64,000 nucleotides of DNA. It comes from Ruminococcus sp. (GTDB lineage: Bacteria > Bacillota > Clostridia > Oscillospirales > Ruminococcaceae). Under the pieces are notes generated by a model. It did no database searches and was not told the DNA's origin. It worked only from the letters and a program-made list of their open reading frames with translations. Location of the stretch: contig JAJQGO010000041.1 of NCBI GenBank assembly GCA_021200415.1, positions 1-64,000 on the forward strand, written 5' to 3'. Below, piece by piece: positions 49,437-58,503 of the stretch. The stretch's first letter is position 1. Each line of letters starts with the position of its first letter. The position numbers and the translations under genes are program-made.

Positions 49437-50447
49437 GTGAAGCTTGTTTCAATTGTTGTGCCATGCTATAACGAGGAAGAGGTTCTGCCCATGTTCTATG
49501 ATGAAATCATCAAGGTAACGGACGGCATGAAGGTTCAGTACCCTGAGCTTGAATTCGAGTTCCTTTTTGTTAATGATGGCTCAAAAGACAAAACGCTTGA
49601 AATTTTCCGTTCTCTCGCAGACAGGGACAAGCGTGTCAGATATATATCCTTTTCCAGAAATTTCGGCAAGGAATCCGGTATGTATGCCGGTCTTAAAAAT
49701 TCAAAGGGTGACTTTGTTGTCGTTATGGACGCCGATTTGCAGCATCCGCCCTCGTTCCTCCCCGAAATGTACAGCTATGTCCGCAGCGGCGAGTACGACT
49801 GCGCTACTACACGCCGTGTAAGCCGTAAAGGCGAATCAAAAATACGTTCATGGTTCGCGCGGAAATTCTACAGCATTATGAATAAAATCTCACAGACGGA
49901 AATCGTTGACGGAGCGCAGGATTTCCGCTTCATGACAAGACAAATGGTTGACGCCATACTGTCCATGTCTGAGTATAACCGCTTTTCCAAGGGAATTTTC
50001 AGCTGGGTGGGATTTAATGTAAAATACATAGAATACGAGAACGTGGAGCGTGCCGCAGGCTCAACCGCATGGTCGTTCTGGGGATTGTTCAAATATTCTC
50101 TGGAGGGCATTATGGCTTTCTCCACAGCTCCCCTTGCGATTTCATCACTGCTGGGTATTATCAGCTGCGTTATCGCCTTCATTCTCATGATAGTTACCAT
50201 AATCAAAACAATCGCTTTCGGCGAGGCTGTGGCAGGCTATCCGACAACAATTTGCATTATCTTCCTGCTGAGCGGCTTACAGCTGTTCTGCACGGGCATT
50301 CTCGGTCAGTACCTCTCAAAGACATATCTTGAGACGAAAAACCGTCCGATTTATATTGCAAAGGAAACTGACGAAATATACAGAAGCAGTAAAAAATCCA
50401 ATACGGAAAAATCCGATGAGGAAGAATCCCATACGGATAAAAATTAA
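49437..50447 (+). CDS. GT2 family glycosyltransferase (GtrB/DPM1-like)
   Basis: 336-aa membrane-linked family-2 glycosyltransferase. It probably transfers a sugar from a nucleotide sugar to undecaprenyl phosphate on the inner face of the membrane. The catalytic domain starts VSIVVPCYNEEEVLPMFYDEI. It has the metal-binding DADLQHPP (around 98-105) and the GAQDFRFMTRQMVDAI acceptor-site motif. Two C-terminal membrane helices (PLAISSLLGIISCVIAFILMIVTII and TTICIIFLLSGLQLFCTGILGQYL) are followed by a charged tail. It starts with GTG six bases after AGGAGG. The products of this family feed flippases for teichoic-acid or polysaccharide decoration; the sugar is unknown. Confidence 0.93.
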   Translation: MKLVSIVVPCYNEEEVLPMFYDEIIKVTDGMKVQYPELEFEFLFVNDGSKDKTLEIFRSLADRDKRVRYISFSRNFGKESGMYAGLKNSKGDFVVVMDADLQHPPSFLPEMYSYVRSGEYDCATTRRVSRKGESKIRSWFARKFYSIMNKISQTEIVDGAQDFRFMTRQMVDAILSMSEYNRFSKGIFSWVGFNVKYIEYENVERAAGSTAWSFWGLFKYSLEGIMAFSTAPLAISSLLGIISCVIAFILMIVTIIKTIAFGEAVAGYPTTICIIFLLSGLQLFCTGILGQYLSKTYLETKNRPIYIAKETDEIYRSSKKSNTEKSDEEESHTDKN

Positions 50448-50468
50448 AATTCGGAGGTGCGGAAATCA

Positions 50469-51554
50469 TTGAATAAGCATACAAGACTTTTGGTTTCCGT
50501 ACTTTTTGCCGTAATTATAGTTCTTGCTGTCGGAATTACCCGATTTTATATGAACGTATCCAACGATACGGGAAGCAGCGGAAATACTGCGGACGTTGCG
50601 GAAATAATTGACTCCGACAGCGAAAAAAATCAGATTTTCATTGACACCAACGGCTTTTACGGTATTCTCAACGCCAGCGGATATGTTATAGTTTCTCCCG
50701 AATGGAACGAGCTTAGCTTTATCGGCGGCGAAATGTGCCTTGCCTCAAGAACGATTTCAGGAAAGCTCCTCACCGGCTGCATTGACTACGAGGGAAACGC
50801 TGTCGTTCCGTTTATCTATAAAAGCATTACCGAATATTCCTATGAGGACTGCGTTTTCTATGCTGCCGAAACCGATTCGGACGGCTCATGCGTCATCTAT
50901 GACGAAAATTTCGACCCATGCTTCATGCGCTCGTGGGACAGCTGCACCGTCAGCGAAAATAATCTGATTCTGCAAAGCGGCGAATGCAGCTACACCTATT
51001 CACTGGGAGAAAGCGGCTTTACCTGTACTCTCGCCGATATAAACGGATCTGCCGCCGATGTTTCCTTCAGCCTGAATATTTCAAGCAGACTGCTTCTCTC
51101 AAAGCTGAACAGCTTCATGCTTGAGAAGGTTGCCGAAAGCATTTCCGATTACCTTGAATTTGCCGTTTCGGGCGATCAGACATATCTTGCCGATATAACT
51201 GATCTGAACAATTACGGCAGCTTCAAAATGCTTTTCCCCGACGATGAAAAAATCGTTTCAAGAAAGCTGACGGATATAGACAATATTTTTATCTATTCGG
51301 ATAAATCCGACGACTCGGGACAAAGCTATACCGTTTCAATTACGGCGGGTGTGCAGATCAGATACATAAATGAAAACGACAGCGTGAAAATATTAAGTGG
51401 CTCATACAGAGCTGTGCTGAAATTCAACGCTTCAGGTTCCGAAATAACGGCTGTTTCAGGGGAATTTCTTTCGTCTGAGCCTGATTATCCCGAAAAGGAG
51501 GATCTGCCCGAAAAGGATAATAATGACGAAGCCGACAAGCCGGAAAACACATAA
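50469..51554 (+). CDS. Membrane-anchored protein with WG-repeat-like N-terminal part
   Basis: 361-aa protein with one N-terminal membrane helix (TRLLVSVLFAVIIVLAVGIT) and the rest predicted outside. The first part after the anchor has WG-repeat-like strands (NGFYGILNASGYVIVSPEWNEL, GCIDYEGNAVVPFIYKSITEY). The second half (about 190-335) looks like a DUF3298/RsiV-like beta-alpha domain, a weak impression. The C-terminus is Asp/Glu/Lys-rich and disordered. I do not recognise a specific family. The ORF track begins at a GTG that overlaps the GGAGGTG ribosome-binding site; the TTG at 50469, nine bases after it, is the better start. It follows the glycosyltransferase by 21 bases and likely shares its operon. 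Confidence 0.7.
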   Translation: MNKHTRLLVSVLFAVIIVLAVGITRFYMNVSNDTGSSGNTADVAEIIDSDSEKNQIFIDTNGFYGILNASGYVIVSPEWNELSFIGGEMCLASRTISGKLLTGCIDYEGNAVVPFIYKSITEYSYEDCVFYAAETDSDGSCVIYDENFDPCFMRSWDSCTVSENNLILQSGECSYTYSLGESGFTCTLADINGSAADVSFSLNISSRLLLSKLNSFMLEKVAESISDYLEFAVSGDQTYLADITDLNNYGSFKMLFPDDEKIVSRKLTDIDNIFIYSDKSDDSGQSYTVSITAGVQIRYINENDSVKILSGSYRAVLKFNASGSEITAVSGEFLSSEPDYPEKEDLPEKDNNDEADKPENT

Positions 51555-51577
51555 TATTCACAATATTCACTCAAAAT

Positions 51578-51745
51578 CTGCCGATAATTTTACCCGGAAG
51601 CTCGCAGATAAACGGATTCCGCAGGCATCGGCAGCTTACATAGAGCATTGCCGCATGGGGCGGATATATCCGCGTCCTGTACGGAAATGCCGAGAAATTC
51701 GGCTTGCCGCCTGCCGTAAAAGCGGCTGCCGCACAGAGCTGCGGT
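51578..51745 (+). promoter_or_regulatory. Multi-hairpin RNA leader upstream of purE
   Basis: About 170 bases with a chain of perfect or near-perfect helices. CTGCCGAT (51578-51585) / ATCGGCAG (51627-51634) encloses CGGAA/TTCCG. CATTGCCG / CGGAAATG encloses the palindrome GCGGATATATCCGC (51660-51673). GCCGA/TCGGC follows near 51690-51704, then GCCGC/GCGGC and CCGCA/TGCGG, the last about 15 bases before the purE start. It does not match guanine/PRPP-type or ZTP riboswitch consensus as I recall them. No promoter is evident between it and the preceding gene. Confidence 0.45.
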
Positions 51746-51759
51746 ACAGGGAGATTGAT

Positions 51760-52260
51760 ATGTCAAAAAAAGCTGCTGTTATTTTGGGAAGCGACAGTGA
51801 TTTTCCCGTTGTTAAGGCTGCTCTTACCGAGCTGAAAAAGTACGGAGTTCCCTTTGAATGCCATGTAATGAGCGCGCACAGAACTCCTGCCGAGGCTGCC
51901 GAATTTGCCGACAGCGCAAAGGAAAACGGCTTCGGAGTCATTATCTGCGCCGCAGGTATGGCTGCTCATCTCGCCGGAGTTATCGCCGGCCACACAACAC
52001 TTCCGGTTATCGGAATTCCTATGAAAAGCTCCGTTCTTGACGGCATGGACGCTCTCCTCGCAACAGTAATGATGCCTTCGGGAGTTCCCGTTGCAACCGT
52101 CGCTATAAACGGCGCTAAGAACGCTGCGGTTCTTGCCGTGCAGATTCTCGCTCTTGCCGATGAGGAGCTTTCAGCTAAGCTCGAAGCGGAAAAGAAGGCT
52201 ATGGCTGACGGCGTAAGAGCTAAGGACGCAAAGCTTCAGGAGGAAATCAATTCTCTTTGA
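51760..52260 (+). CDS. purE: 5-(carboxyamino)imidazole ribonucleotide mutase
   Basis: Class I PurE, 166 aa, which moves the carboxyl group on N5-CAIR to give CAIR in purine synthesis; the class II (AIR carboxylase) form cannot be fully excluded. The signature GSDSDFPVV is at 9-17, the SAHRTP motif at about 42-47, and the GMAAHLAGVIAGHTTLPVIGIPM stretch follows. The ORF track runs in frame from 51523, but the segment before 51760 is the structured leader and not conserved protein. AGGGAGA precedes the ATG. No purK was seen in the window. It is the first recognisable gene of the purine cluster. Confidence 0.96.
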   Translation: MSKKAAVILGSDSDFPVVKAALTELKKYGVPFECHVMSAHRTPAEAAEFADSAKENGFGVIICAAGMAAHLAGVIAGHTTLPVIGIPMKSSVLDGMDALLATVMMPSGVPVATVAINGAKNAAVLAVQILALADEELSAKLEAEKKAMADGVRAKDAKLQEEINSL

Positions 52261-52333
52261 TTTCTTTGTCCGAAATTACGCAATTTTTGTCCCTCGGGAC
52301 ATAATATAATTTTTCTCAGGAGGATTATCAAAA

Positions 52334-53053
52334 ATGGAAAATATTGTTAAAATGGAACAGCTCTATGAGGGCAAGGCTAAAAAGGTTTACGCTACAAACG
52401 ACCCGAACCTCGTTATCGTTGACTACAAGGACGACGCAACCGCTTTCAACGGCGAAAAGAAGGGCACTATCACAGGCAAGGGCGTTATCAATAACAAGAT
52501 GACTAACTATATGTTCAAAATGCTCGAAAAGGCAGGCGTCCCCACCCATCTTGTGGAGGAAATCAGCGACCGCGAAACTATCGTGAAAAAAGTTTCTATC
52601 GTTCCTCTTGAGGTTATCATCAGAAATGTCGCAGCAGGCAGCTTCTCAAAGAAGCTCGGCATCGAGGAGGGAACTCCCCTCAGGCAGCCTACTCTCGAAT
52701 TCAGCTACAAGAACGACGATCTCGGCGATCCCTTCATCAACGACTACTACGCACTCGGTCTTGGACTTGCAACTCAGGACGAAATCGATACAATCACAAA
52801 GTACGCTTTCATGGTAAACGACTATATGCTCAAGTTCTTCAAGGGACTCAACATCGACCTCATCGACTTTAAAATCGAATTCGGAAGAACCTCCGACGGA
52901 ACTATCATTCTCGCTGACGAAATTTCACCCGATACCTGCCGCTTCTGGGACAGCACAACTCATGAGAAGCTCGACAAGGATCGTTTCCGCAGAGATATGG
53001 GCGGCGTTGAAGAGGCTTATCAGGAAATCATGAAGAGACTTATGGGAGAATAA
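52334..53053 (+). CDS. purC: Phosphoribosylaminoimidazole-succinocarboxamide synthase
   Basis: SAICAR synthetase, 239 aa, joins aspartate to CAIR with ATP hydrolysis. The N-terminal [14 protein letters not shown] is the ATP-binding hallmark, and [23 protein letters not shown] and [14 protein letters not shown] are the family motifs. AGGAGG lies ten bases before the chosen ATG; a second Met six residues on is possible. The leader before it (52261-52333) has a small TGTCC/GGACA hairpin. It is followed immediately by the PurF paralog, three bases after its stop. Confidence 0.97.
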   Translation: MENIVKMEQLYEGKAKKVYATNDPNLVIVDYKDDATAFNGEKKGTITGKGVINNKMTNYMFKMLEKAGVPTHLVEEISDRETIVKKVSIVPLEVIIRNVAAGSFSKKLGIEEGTPLRQPTLEFSYKNDDLGDPFINDYYALGLGLATQDEIDTITKYAFMVNDYMLKFFKGLNIDLIDFKIEFGRTSDGTIILADEISPDTCRFWDSTTHEKLDKDRFRRDMGGVEEAYQEIMKRLMGE

Positions 53054-53055
53054 GC

Positions 53056-54477
53056 ATGGGTGGATTTTTCGGAGCAGCGTCCGGAAATGACTGCGTTACA
53101 GACGTATTTTTCGGAACAGATTATCATTCACATCTTGGTACAAGAAGAGGCGGCATGGCTGCATACTCGGAGGAGCTTGGCTTTCAGAGATACATACACA
53201 GCATTGAAAATTCGCCCTTCAGAACTAAATTTGAACACGACGCAACAGCAATGCGGGGCAAGCTTTGCCTCGGCTGCATAAGCGATACCGACCCTCAGCC
53301 AATTCTTGTGAGATCAAGGCTCGGCGTTTATGCCATTTGCAGCGTCGGCATTATCAACAACGCGGAGGAGCTTTCAAATGAGCTTCTCGAAAACGGCTGC
53401 GATAACTTCGAGGTCATGAGCAGCGGAAATATCAATTCCGGTTCTCTCATCGGCGCTCTTATAGCGCAAAAGCCAACCTTTGAAGAGGGTATCAGATACG
53501 CTCAGGATAGAATCTGCGGCACAATGTCCCTCGTCATACTCACTAAGGACTGCCTTATCGCCGCACGTGACAAAAACGGACGTCTGCCTATAGTTGTCGG
53601 CAGACGCAGCGACAGCTTCTGCATTTCTCTGGAATCATTCGCGTTCCAGAAGCTCGGATACTCAACCTATAAGGAGCTTGAGCCTGCCGAAATCGTCCGC
53701 ATTACCGCCGACAGCTGTGAAACCCTGTCCGCGGGCGACGGCAGAAAGCATATCTGCTCGTTTATGTGGACGTATTACGGCTATCCCAACGCCGTTTACG
53801 AGGGCGTAACCGTTGAAACAATGCGCACCAGAAACGGCGAAATTATGGCGGAAAACGATATTAAATCGGGTAAGCTTCCGGATGTGGACTATGTTTGCGG
53901 CATCCCCGATTCCGGTATTCCCCACGCAATAGGATACGCCAACAGAAGCGGCATTCCCTTTGCTCGTCCATTTATCAAATATACACCTACCTGGCCGAGA
54001 AGCTTTATGCCGACTAACCAGACCATGAGAAATCAGGTTGCCAAAATGAAGCTCATTCCCGTTCACGAGCTGATTGAGGGCAAGAAGCTTCTCTTCGTGG
54101 ACGACAGCATAGTCCGTGGAACTCAGATGCGTGAAACAGTGGAGTTCCTTTACGAAAACGGCGCTAAGGAGGTTCATATGCGCTCCGCCTGTCCGCCTAT
54201 CATGTACGGCTGCAAATATCTCAATTTCTCACGCAGCACATCCGAGCTGGAGCTTATCGCCAGAAAAATCATAGATGAATTTGAGGGAGCGGAGGGTGTC
54301 AGATACATTGAGGAATACAGCAATTCCTCAACGGAGCGTGGAAAAAAGCTTCGTGATGAAATATGCCGCCGTCTCAAGCTCACATCGCTGGAATTTCAGT
54401 CCCTTGAGGGCACTGTAAAAGCCATAGGCAAGCCGGAATGTGAATTGTGTACATATTGCTGGAACGGCAAAAAATAG
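53056..54477 (+). CDS. PurF-like amidophosphoribosyltransferase paralog lacking the catalytic Cys
   Basis: 473-aa protein with the two-domain PurF plan. An N-terminal class-II glutamine amidotransferase-like domain (about 1-230) precedes a type-I phosphoribosyltransferase domain (about 255-440) with an intact PRPP loop LLFVDDSIVRGTQ. The amidotransferase start reads MGGFFGAAS where active enzymes have MCGIxG, so the N-terminal Cys nucleophile is Gly. The RGQ and related glutamine-binding motifs are also altered (LGTRRGGMAAY). It cannot release ammonia from glutamine in the usual way. It may use free ammonia, regulate or pair with the normal PurF encoded next, or bind PRPP as a sensor. A Cys-rich tail (CELCTYCWNG) resembles the Fe-S-ligand region of B. 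subtilis PurF. It is 46 bases upstream of purF. Confidence 0.82.
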   Translation: MGGFFGAASGNDCVTDVFFGTDYHSHLGTRRGGMAAYSEELGFQRYIHSIENSPFRTKFEHDATAMRGKLCLGCISDTDPQPILVRSRLGVYAICSVGIINNAEELSNELLENGCDNFEVMSSGNINSGSLIGALIAQKPTFEEGIRYAQDRICGTMSLVILTKDCLIAARDKNGRLPIVVGRRSDSFCISLESFAFQKLGYSTYKELEPAEIVRITADSCETLSAGDGRKHICSFMWTYYGYPNAVYEGVTVETMRTRNGEIMAENDIKSGKLPDVDYVCGIPDSGIPHAIGYANRSGIPFARPFIKYTPTWPRSFMPTNQTMRNQVAKMKLIPVHELIEGKKLLFVDDSIVRGTQMRETVEFLYENGAKEVHMRSACPPIMYGCKYLNFSRSTSELELIARKIIDEFEGAEGVRYIEEYSNSSTERGKKLRDEICRRLKLTSLEFQSLEGTVKAIGKPECELCTYCWNGKK

Positions 54478-54523
54478 ATAAAATTTGCGTGCTAACAGCA
54501 CAAACTGAAAGGAATGAATCCCG

Positions 54524-55942
54524 TTGAATAAAGGCTTGCATGAGGAATGCGGCGTTTTCGGCATCTACAGCCGTGAAACCACAGATGTGGCGTCGCTCTC
54601 GTATATGGCGCTCTATGCCCTTCAGCACAGAGGACAGGAAAGCTGCGGCATCGTTGTTAATGACAGAGGAATCTTTTCGCATCATAAGGACTTGGGGCTT
54701 GTTCCCGAGGTTTTCAATAAGCATCAGCTGGAAAAGCTCGGTCAGGGCAATATCTCCATCGGACACGTAAGATATTCTACCACCGGCAATTCCAACCGTG
54801 TCAACGCACAGCCTCTTGTTGTGCGCCATGTCAAAGGACCTCTTGCCATCGCTCATAACGGAAATCTCGTAAACGCTCACATACTGCGTGAAAAATATGA
54901 GATGATGGGAGGTATCTTTCAGTCCACAAACGACACTGAGGTTATTTCATATGCCATAACTGAGCAGCGCCTTAAACAGGGCTCAATTGAAAATGCCGTT
55001 GAACACGCATTATCCGATCTCAAGGGAGCATACTCGCTTGTTATAATGTCTCCGCAGAAGCTTATTGCCGCACGTGACCCACAGGGCTTCCGTCCGCTTG
55101 TAATGGGAAAATTTTCGGACGGCTCGGTTGTGTTCGCATCGGAAACCTGCGCTCTCGACAGCATCGGCGCTGAATTTGTAAGAGATATTGACCCCGGCGA
55201 AATAGTTGTTGTGGATAAGGAGGGCATTCGCTCAATCAGAACTCACTGCGGTGAAAAATCAGCAATGTGCGTATTTGAATTTGTCTACTTCGCACGTCCT
55301 GATTCCATAATTCAGGGGTGCAGCGTACACAGCGCAAGACTTCGTGCAGGCGAGCTTCTCTGGAATGAGCATCCCGTTGACGCGGATGTTGTTATCGGCG
55401 TCCCCGACAGCGGACTTGACGCGGCTCTCGGACTTTCCCACGCTTCGGGAATCCCCTATGGCGTTGGCTTCATAAAAAATCGCTACGTGGGCAGAACCTT
55501 TATTCAGCCGAGCCAGACTCAGCGGACAAATTCCGTTAAAATCAAGCTTAACGTGGTAAGGGAGGTCGTTCGGGGCAAAAGGGTTATCCTCGTGGACGAC
55601 AGCATCGTGCGCGGAACGACTTCCGCAAGAATCGTCAATCTTCTTCGTGAGGCAGGAGCAAGGGAGGTTCACTTCCGTGTGTCGTGCCCGCCCTTCACAA
55701 ATCCGTGCTACTTCGGAACGGACATCGACAGCAAGGAGAATCTGATTGCCTGCAAATACACCATTCCGGAAATCTGCCGTCAGATTGGCGCGGATTCTCT
55801 GGGCTATCTCAGCATTGAGGGCGTAAAGAGCATTGCTAAGGATGCGGGATGCGAGTTCTGCGTCGGCTGCTTCTCCGGCGAATATCCTATTGAGGTTCCA
55901 AAGGAAATGCCGAAGGATAAATTTGAAAGCAGAATTGTTTAA
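54524..55942 (+). CDS. purF: Amidophosphoribosyltransferase
   Basis: PurF, 472 aa, catalyses the committed step of purine synthesis: PRPP plus glutamine to phosphoribosylamine. It begins with TTG after AAAGGA. A short propeptide (MNKGLHEE) precedes Cys9, which becomes the N-terminal nucleophile after cleavage, as in B. subtilis PurF. The glutaminase motifs YALQHRGQESCGI, GHVRYSTTG and AHNGNLVN are intact. The PRPP loop is VILVDDSIVRGTTS. Cys residues in CEFCVGCFSGEYP near the end fit the [4Fe-4S]-binding Bacillus-type enzyme. Purine nucleotides usually inhibit the enzyme allosterically. Confidence 0.97.
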   Translation: MNKGLHEECGVFGIYSRETTDVASLSYMALYALQHRGQESCGIVVNDRGIFSHHKDLGLVPEVFNKHQLEKLGQGNISIGHVRYSTTGNSNRVNAQPLVVRHVKGPLAIAHNGNLVNAHILREKYEMMGGIFQSTNDTEVISYAITEQRLKQGSIENAVEHALSDLKGAYSLVIMSPQKLIAARDPQGFRPLVMGKFSDGSVVFASETCALDSIGAEFVRDIDPGEIVVVDKEGIRSIRTHCGEKSAMCVFEFVYFARPDSIIQGCSVHSARLRAGELLWNEHPVDADVVIGVPDSGLDAALGLSHASGIPYGVGFIKNRYVGRTFIQPSQTQRTNSVKIKLNVVREVVRGKRVILVDDSIVRGTTSARIVNLLREAGAREVHFRVSCPPFTNPCYFGTDIDSKENLIACKYTIPEICRQIGADSLGYLSIEGVKSIAKDAGCEFCVGCFSGEYPIEVPKEMPKDKFESRIV

Positions 55943-55996
55943 TGCAGGATTGACTAAATATTATTCCAACTATTCCAACTAAACGGAGGTTTATAA

Positions 55997-57031
55997 ATGA
56001 AGAGTTACTCAGACAGCTACAAAAAGGCAGGCGTTGACGTTACTGCCGGATACAAGGCAGTTGAGCTTATGAAAAAACATATCGCAAAAACCATGACATC
56101 AGGCGTTCTTTCGGGAATCGGCGGATTCGGCGGTCTTTTCGAGCTTGACATGACAGGCATCAGCAAGCCCGTACTCGTTTCGGGTACGGACGGCGTCGGA
56201 ACAAAGCTCAAAATCGCTTTTCTCATGGATAAGCACAACACAGTCGGCATTGACTGCGTTGCTATGTGCGTCAACGATATTATCTGCTGCGGAGCTAAGC
56301 CACAGTTCTTCCTTGACTATATCGCTGTGGGAAAAAATTATCCCGAAAAAATTGCGGATATTGTTTCAGGCGTTGCGGAGGGCTGCGTTCAGTCCGGCTG
56401 CGCTCTTATCGGAGGTGAAACGGCTGAAATGCCCGGCTTCTACCCCGTTGACGAATATGATCTGGCAGGCTTCTCTGTCGGAGTTGTGGACAAGGATAAA
56501 ATTCTTCAGCCAGATACTCAGAAGGCAGGAGATATTCTTATCGCCATCAAGTCAAGCGGCGTTCACTCCAACGGCTTCTCACTTGTAAGAAACGTATTTA
56601 CCGTCAACGAGCAGAATCTCGCAAGACATTTTTCCGACCTCGGAACAACACTCGGCGAGTGCCTGCTGACACCTACAAAAATTTACGTCAGGGCTATTAT
56701 GAATCTGCTTGATAAGGTTAAGGTTAAATCAATTTCTCATATCACAGGCGGCGGCTTTTATGAAAATATCCCCCGTTCGCTCCCGAAAAATCTTGCCGCA
56801 AAAATTGAGCGTGACGCCGTTCAGGTTCTCCCGATTTTTGAGCTTATCGCAAGAACGGGAAATATTCCAGAGCATGATATGTTCAACACATTCAACATGG
56901 GTGTTGGAATGATAGTTTCCGTTGACAAAAATGACGCTGATAAGGCAATTGCAGCCATCAATGAAACCGGCGAGGAGGCTTATGTTCTCGGCGAGCTTGT
57001 TGAATCTGACGAAGGCGTTATTATCTGCTGA
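55997..57031 (+). CDS. purM: Phosphoribosylformylglycinamidine cyclo-ligase
   Basis: AIR synthetase, 344 aa, closes the imidazole ring using ATP. Family motifs: [12 protein letters not shown] (about 39-50), the phosphate loop [41 protein letters not shown], and [11 protein letters not shown], followed by HSNGFSLVR. An ACGGAGG site precedes the ATG. Direct ATTCCAACT repeats lie in the short gap after purF. It is separated from purN by a strong terminator-like hairpin. Confidence 0.97.
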   Translation: MKSYSDSYKKAGVDVTAGYKAVELMKKHIAKTMTSGVLSGIGGFGGLFELDMTGISKPVLVSGTDGVGTKLKIAFLMDKHNTVGIDCVAMCVNDIICCGAKPQFFLDYIAVGKNYPEKIADIVSGVAEGCVQSGCALIGGETAEMPGFYPVDEYDLAGFSVGVVDKDKILQPDTQKAGDILIAIKSSGVHSNGFSLVRNVFTVNEQNLARHFSDLGTTLGECLLTPTKIYVRAIMNLLDKVKVKSISHITGGGFYENIPRSLPKNLAAKIERDAVQVLPIFELIARTGNIPEHDMFNTFNMGVGMIVSVDKNDADKAIAAINETGEEAYVLGELVESDEGVIIC

Positions 57032-57044
57032 TTATACAAATCCA

Positions 57045-57080
57045 CTGTAGAGATGTCTTTCGCATCTCTACAGATTTTTC
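57045..57080 (+). terminator. Internal terminator or attenuator between purM and purN
   Basis: Perfect 11-bp stem CTGTAGAGATG (57045-57055) / CATCTCTACAG (57063-57073) followed by ATTTTTC, entirely within the 66-base purM-purN gap. It should reduce read-through into the distal half of the operon. Confidence 0.85.
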
Positions 57081-57097
57081 CGTACATGGAGGAATTT

Positions 57098-57721
57098 ATG
57101 AAAAAAATTTGCGTTTTGGTTTCGGGCGGCGGAACTAATTTACAGGCGCTCATTGATGCCGAGCATTCGGGCAGTCTTCAGGGCGGCAAAATAACCTGTG
57201 TAATTTCGTCAAATCCCGATGCCTATGCCCTTGAAAGAGCTAAGAACAATAATATATCCACGCGAATCATTCCACGCAGGGATTATGCCGATGTTGCCGC
57301 ATATACAAAGGCTGTTACGGAGGCTCTTATAGCGGAACAGGCTGACCTTGTGGTTTACGCAGGCTTTATGACGATTCTCGATGAGCAGATCGTCCGTGCC
57401 TTCCCCTACAAAATGATGAACGTGCATCCCGCGCTTATTCCATCATTCTGCGGAAAGGGCTTCTATGGACTTCATGTTCATGAGGCGGCTCTTGAAAAGG
57501 GCGTAAAGCTGACGGGAGCTACTGTTCATTTTGTAACGGAAATCTGTGACGGAGGCCCTATAATTCTTCAAAAGGCAGTTCCTGTAGAAAACGGCGATAC
57601 GCCTGAAATTTTGCAGCGGCGTGTTATGGAACAGGCTGAATGGAAGATTCTCCCCGAAGCAGTTTCCCTTTTCTGTCAGGACAGAATTGAAGTCATTGAC
57701 GGAAGGGCTTATATTAAATAA
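57098..57721 (+). CDS. purN: Phosphoribosylglycinamide formyltransferase
   Basis: GAR transformylase, 207 aa, uses 10-formyl-tetrahydrofolate to formylate GAR. The N-terminal phosphate site is VSGGGTNLQALID. The catalytic triad region reads MNVHPALIPSFCGKGFYGLHVHEAAL, with the expected Asn-His pair, and GATVHFVTEICDGGPII carries the catalytic Asp. The ORF track begins at 57053 within the hairpin; the ATG at 57098 follows GGAGGA and is the true start. It is 19 bases upstream of the IMP cyclohydrolase-like gene. Confidence 0.96.
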   Translation: MKKICVLVSGGGTNLQALIDAEHSGSLQGGKITCVISSNPDAYALERAKNNNISTRIIPRRDYADVAAYTKAVTEALIAEQADLVVYAGFMTILDEQIVRAFPYKMMNVHPALIPSFCGKGFYGLHVHEAALEKGVKLTGATVHFVTEICDGGPIILQKAVPVENGDTPEILQRRVMEQAEWKILPEAVSLFCQDRIEVIDGRAYIK

Positions 57722-57740
57722 TGCGAAAGGAACAGTTAAT

Positions 57741-58454
57741 ATGATTAAAATTGATATTGCAAAGGAACTCAGCAGCAACGCTTACCCCGGCAGAGGAATC
57801 ATTATCGGCAAATCCGACGACGGCATTTCAGCTGTAACAGCCTACTTTATTATGGGCAGAAGCGAAAACAGCCGCAACCGTGTTTTCACCCGTGACGGCA
57901 GCGGTCTGCGCACTGAGGCATTCGACCCAAGCAAGCTCACCGATCCCCATCTCATAATCTATGCGCCGGTTCGTGTTCTCGACAATAAGCTTATTGTTAC
58001 AAACGGCGATCAGACGGACACTGTTTATGAGCTTATGGCAAAAGCTAAAACATTTGAACAGGCTCTCATGACTCGTGAGTTTGAGGACGACGCTCCCAAT
58101 TACACTCCGAGAATTTCGGGAATCCTGAGCTTCGAGAATGACGATTTCAATTATCAGATGTCAATCCTCAAAAGCGCAGACGGAAATCCCGATTCTTGCC
58201 GCAGATATACATTCTCCTACAGCAATCCCATTAAGGGTGAGGGTCATTTTATCCACACCTACATGGGCGATGGAAATCCCCTCCCCAGCTTTGAGGGCGA
58301 ACCCAAGCTTATAGGCATTTCCGGCAGCATTGACGAATTCACGGATATGCTTTGGACAAATCTCAATGAGGACAATAAGGTTTCCCTTTTCGTTCGCTAT
58401 GTGAACCTTGAGGACGGCAGCGAGGAAACAAGAATTGTAAATAAAAACAAGTAA
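57741..58454 (+). CDS. IMP cyclohydrolase, PurO-like
   Basis: 237-aa protein of the archaeal-type IMP cyclohydrolase family, which closes FAICAR to IMP, the last step of purine synthesis. Recognisable parts are YPGRGIIIGKSDDGISAVTAYFIMGRSENSRNRVF near the N-terminus and DPHLIIYAPVRVLDNKLIVTNGDQTD. Most bacteria carry this activity in the N-terminal half of PurH. Here the next gene encodes only the transformylase half, so the PurO-like enzyme fills the gap. The ORF track starts at 57621; the ATG at 57741 after AAAGGAAC is preferred. Confidence 0.87.
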   Translation: MIKIDIAKELSSNAYPGRGIIIGKSDDGISAVTAYFIMGRSENSRNRVFTRDGSGLRTEAFDPSKLTDPHLIIYAPVRVLDNKLIVTNGDQTDTVYELMAKAKTFEQALMTREFEDDAPNYTPRISGILSFENDDFNYQMSILKSADGNPDSCRRYTFSYSNPIKGEGHFIHTYMGDGNPLPSFEGEPKLIGISGSIDEFTDMLWTNLNEDNKVSLFVRYVNLEDGSEETRIVNKNK

Positions 58455-58503
58455 ATCGGCAGCTTAAATTGCTGAACAAATATCTATTCAGGAGGAAAAA
58501 ATT

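Noticed and set aside
51523-51759. N-terminal extension of purE
   Set aside because: In-frame but not PurE-like, full of inverted repeats, and the conserved MSKKAAVILGSDSD start follows its own ribosome-binding site at 51760.
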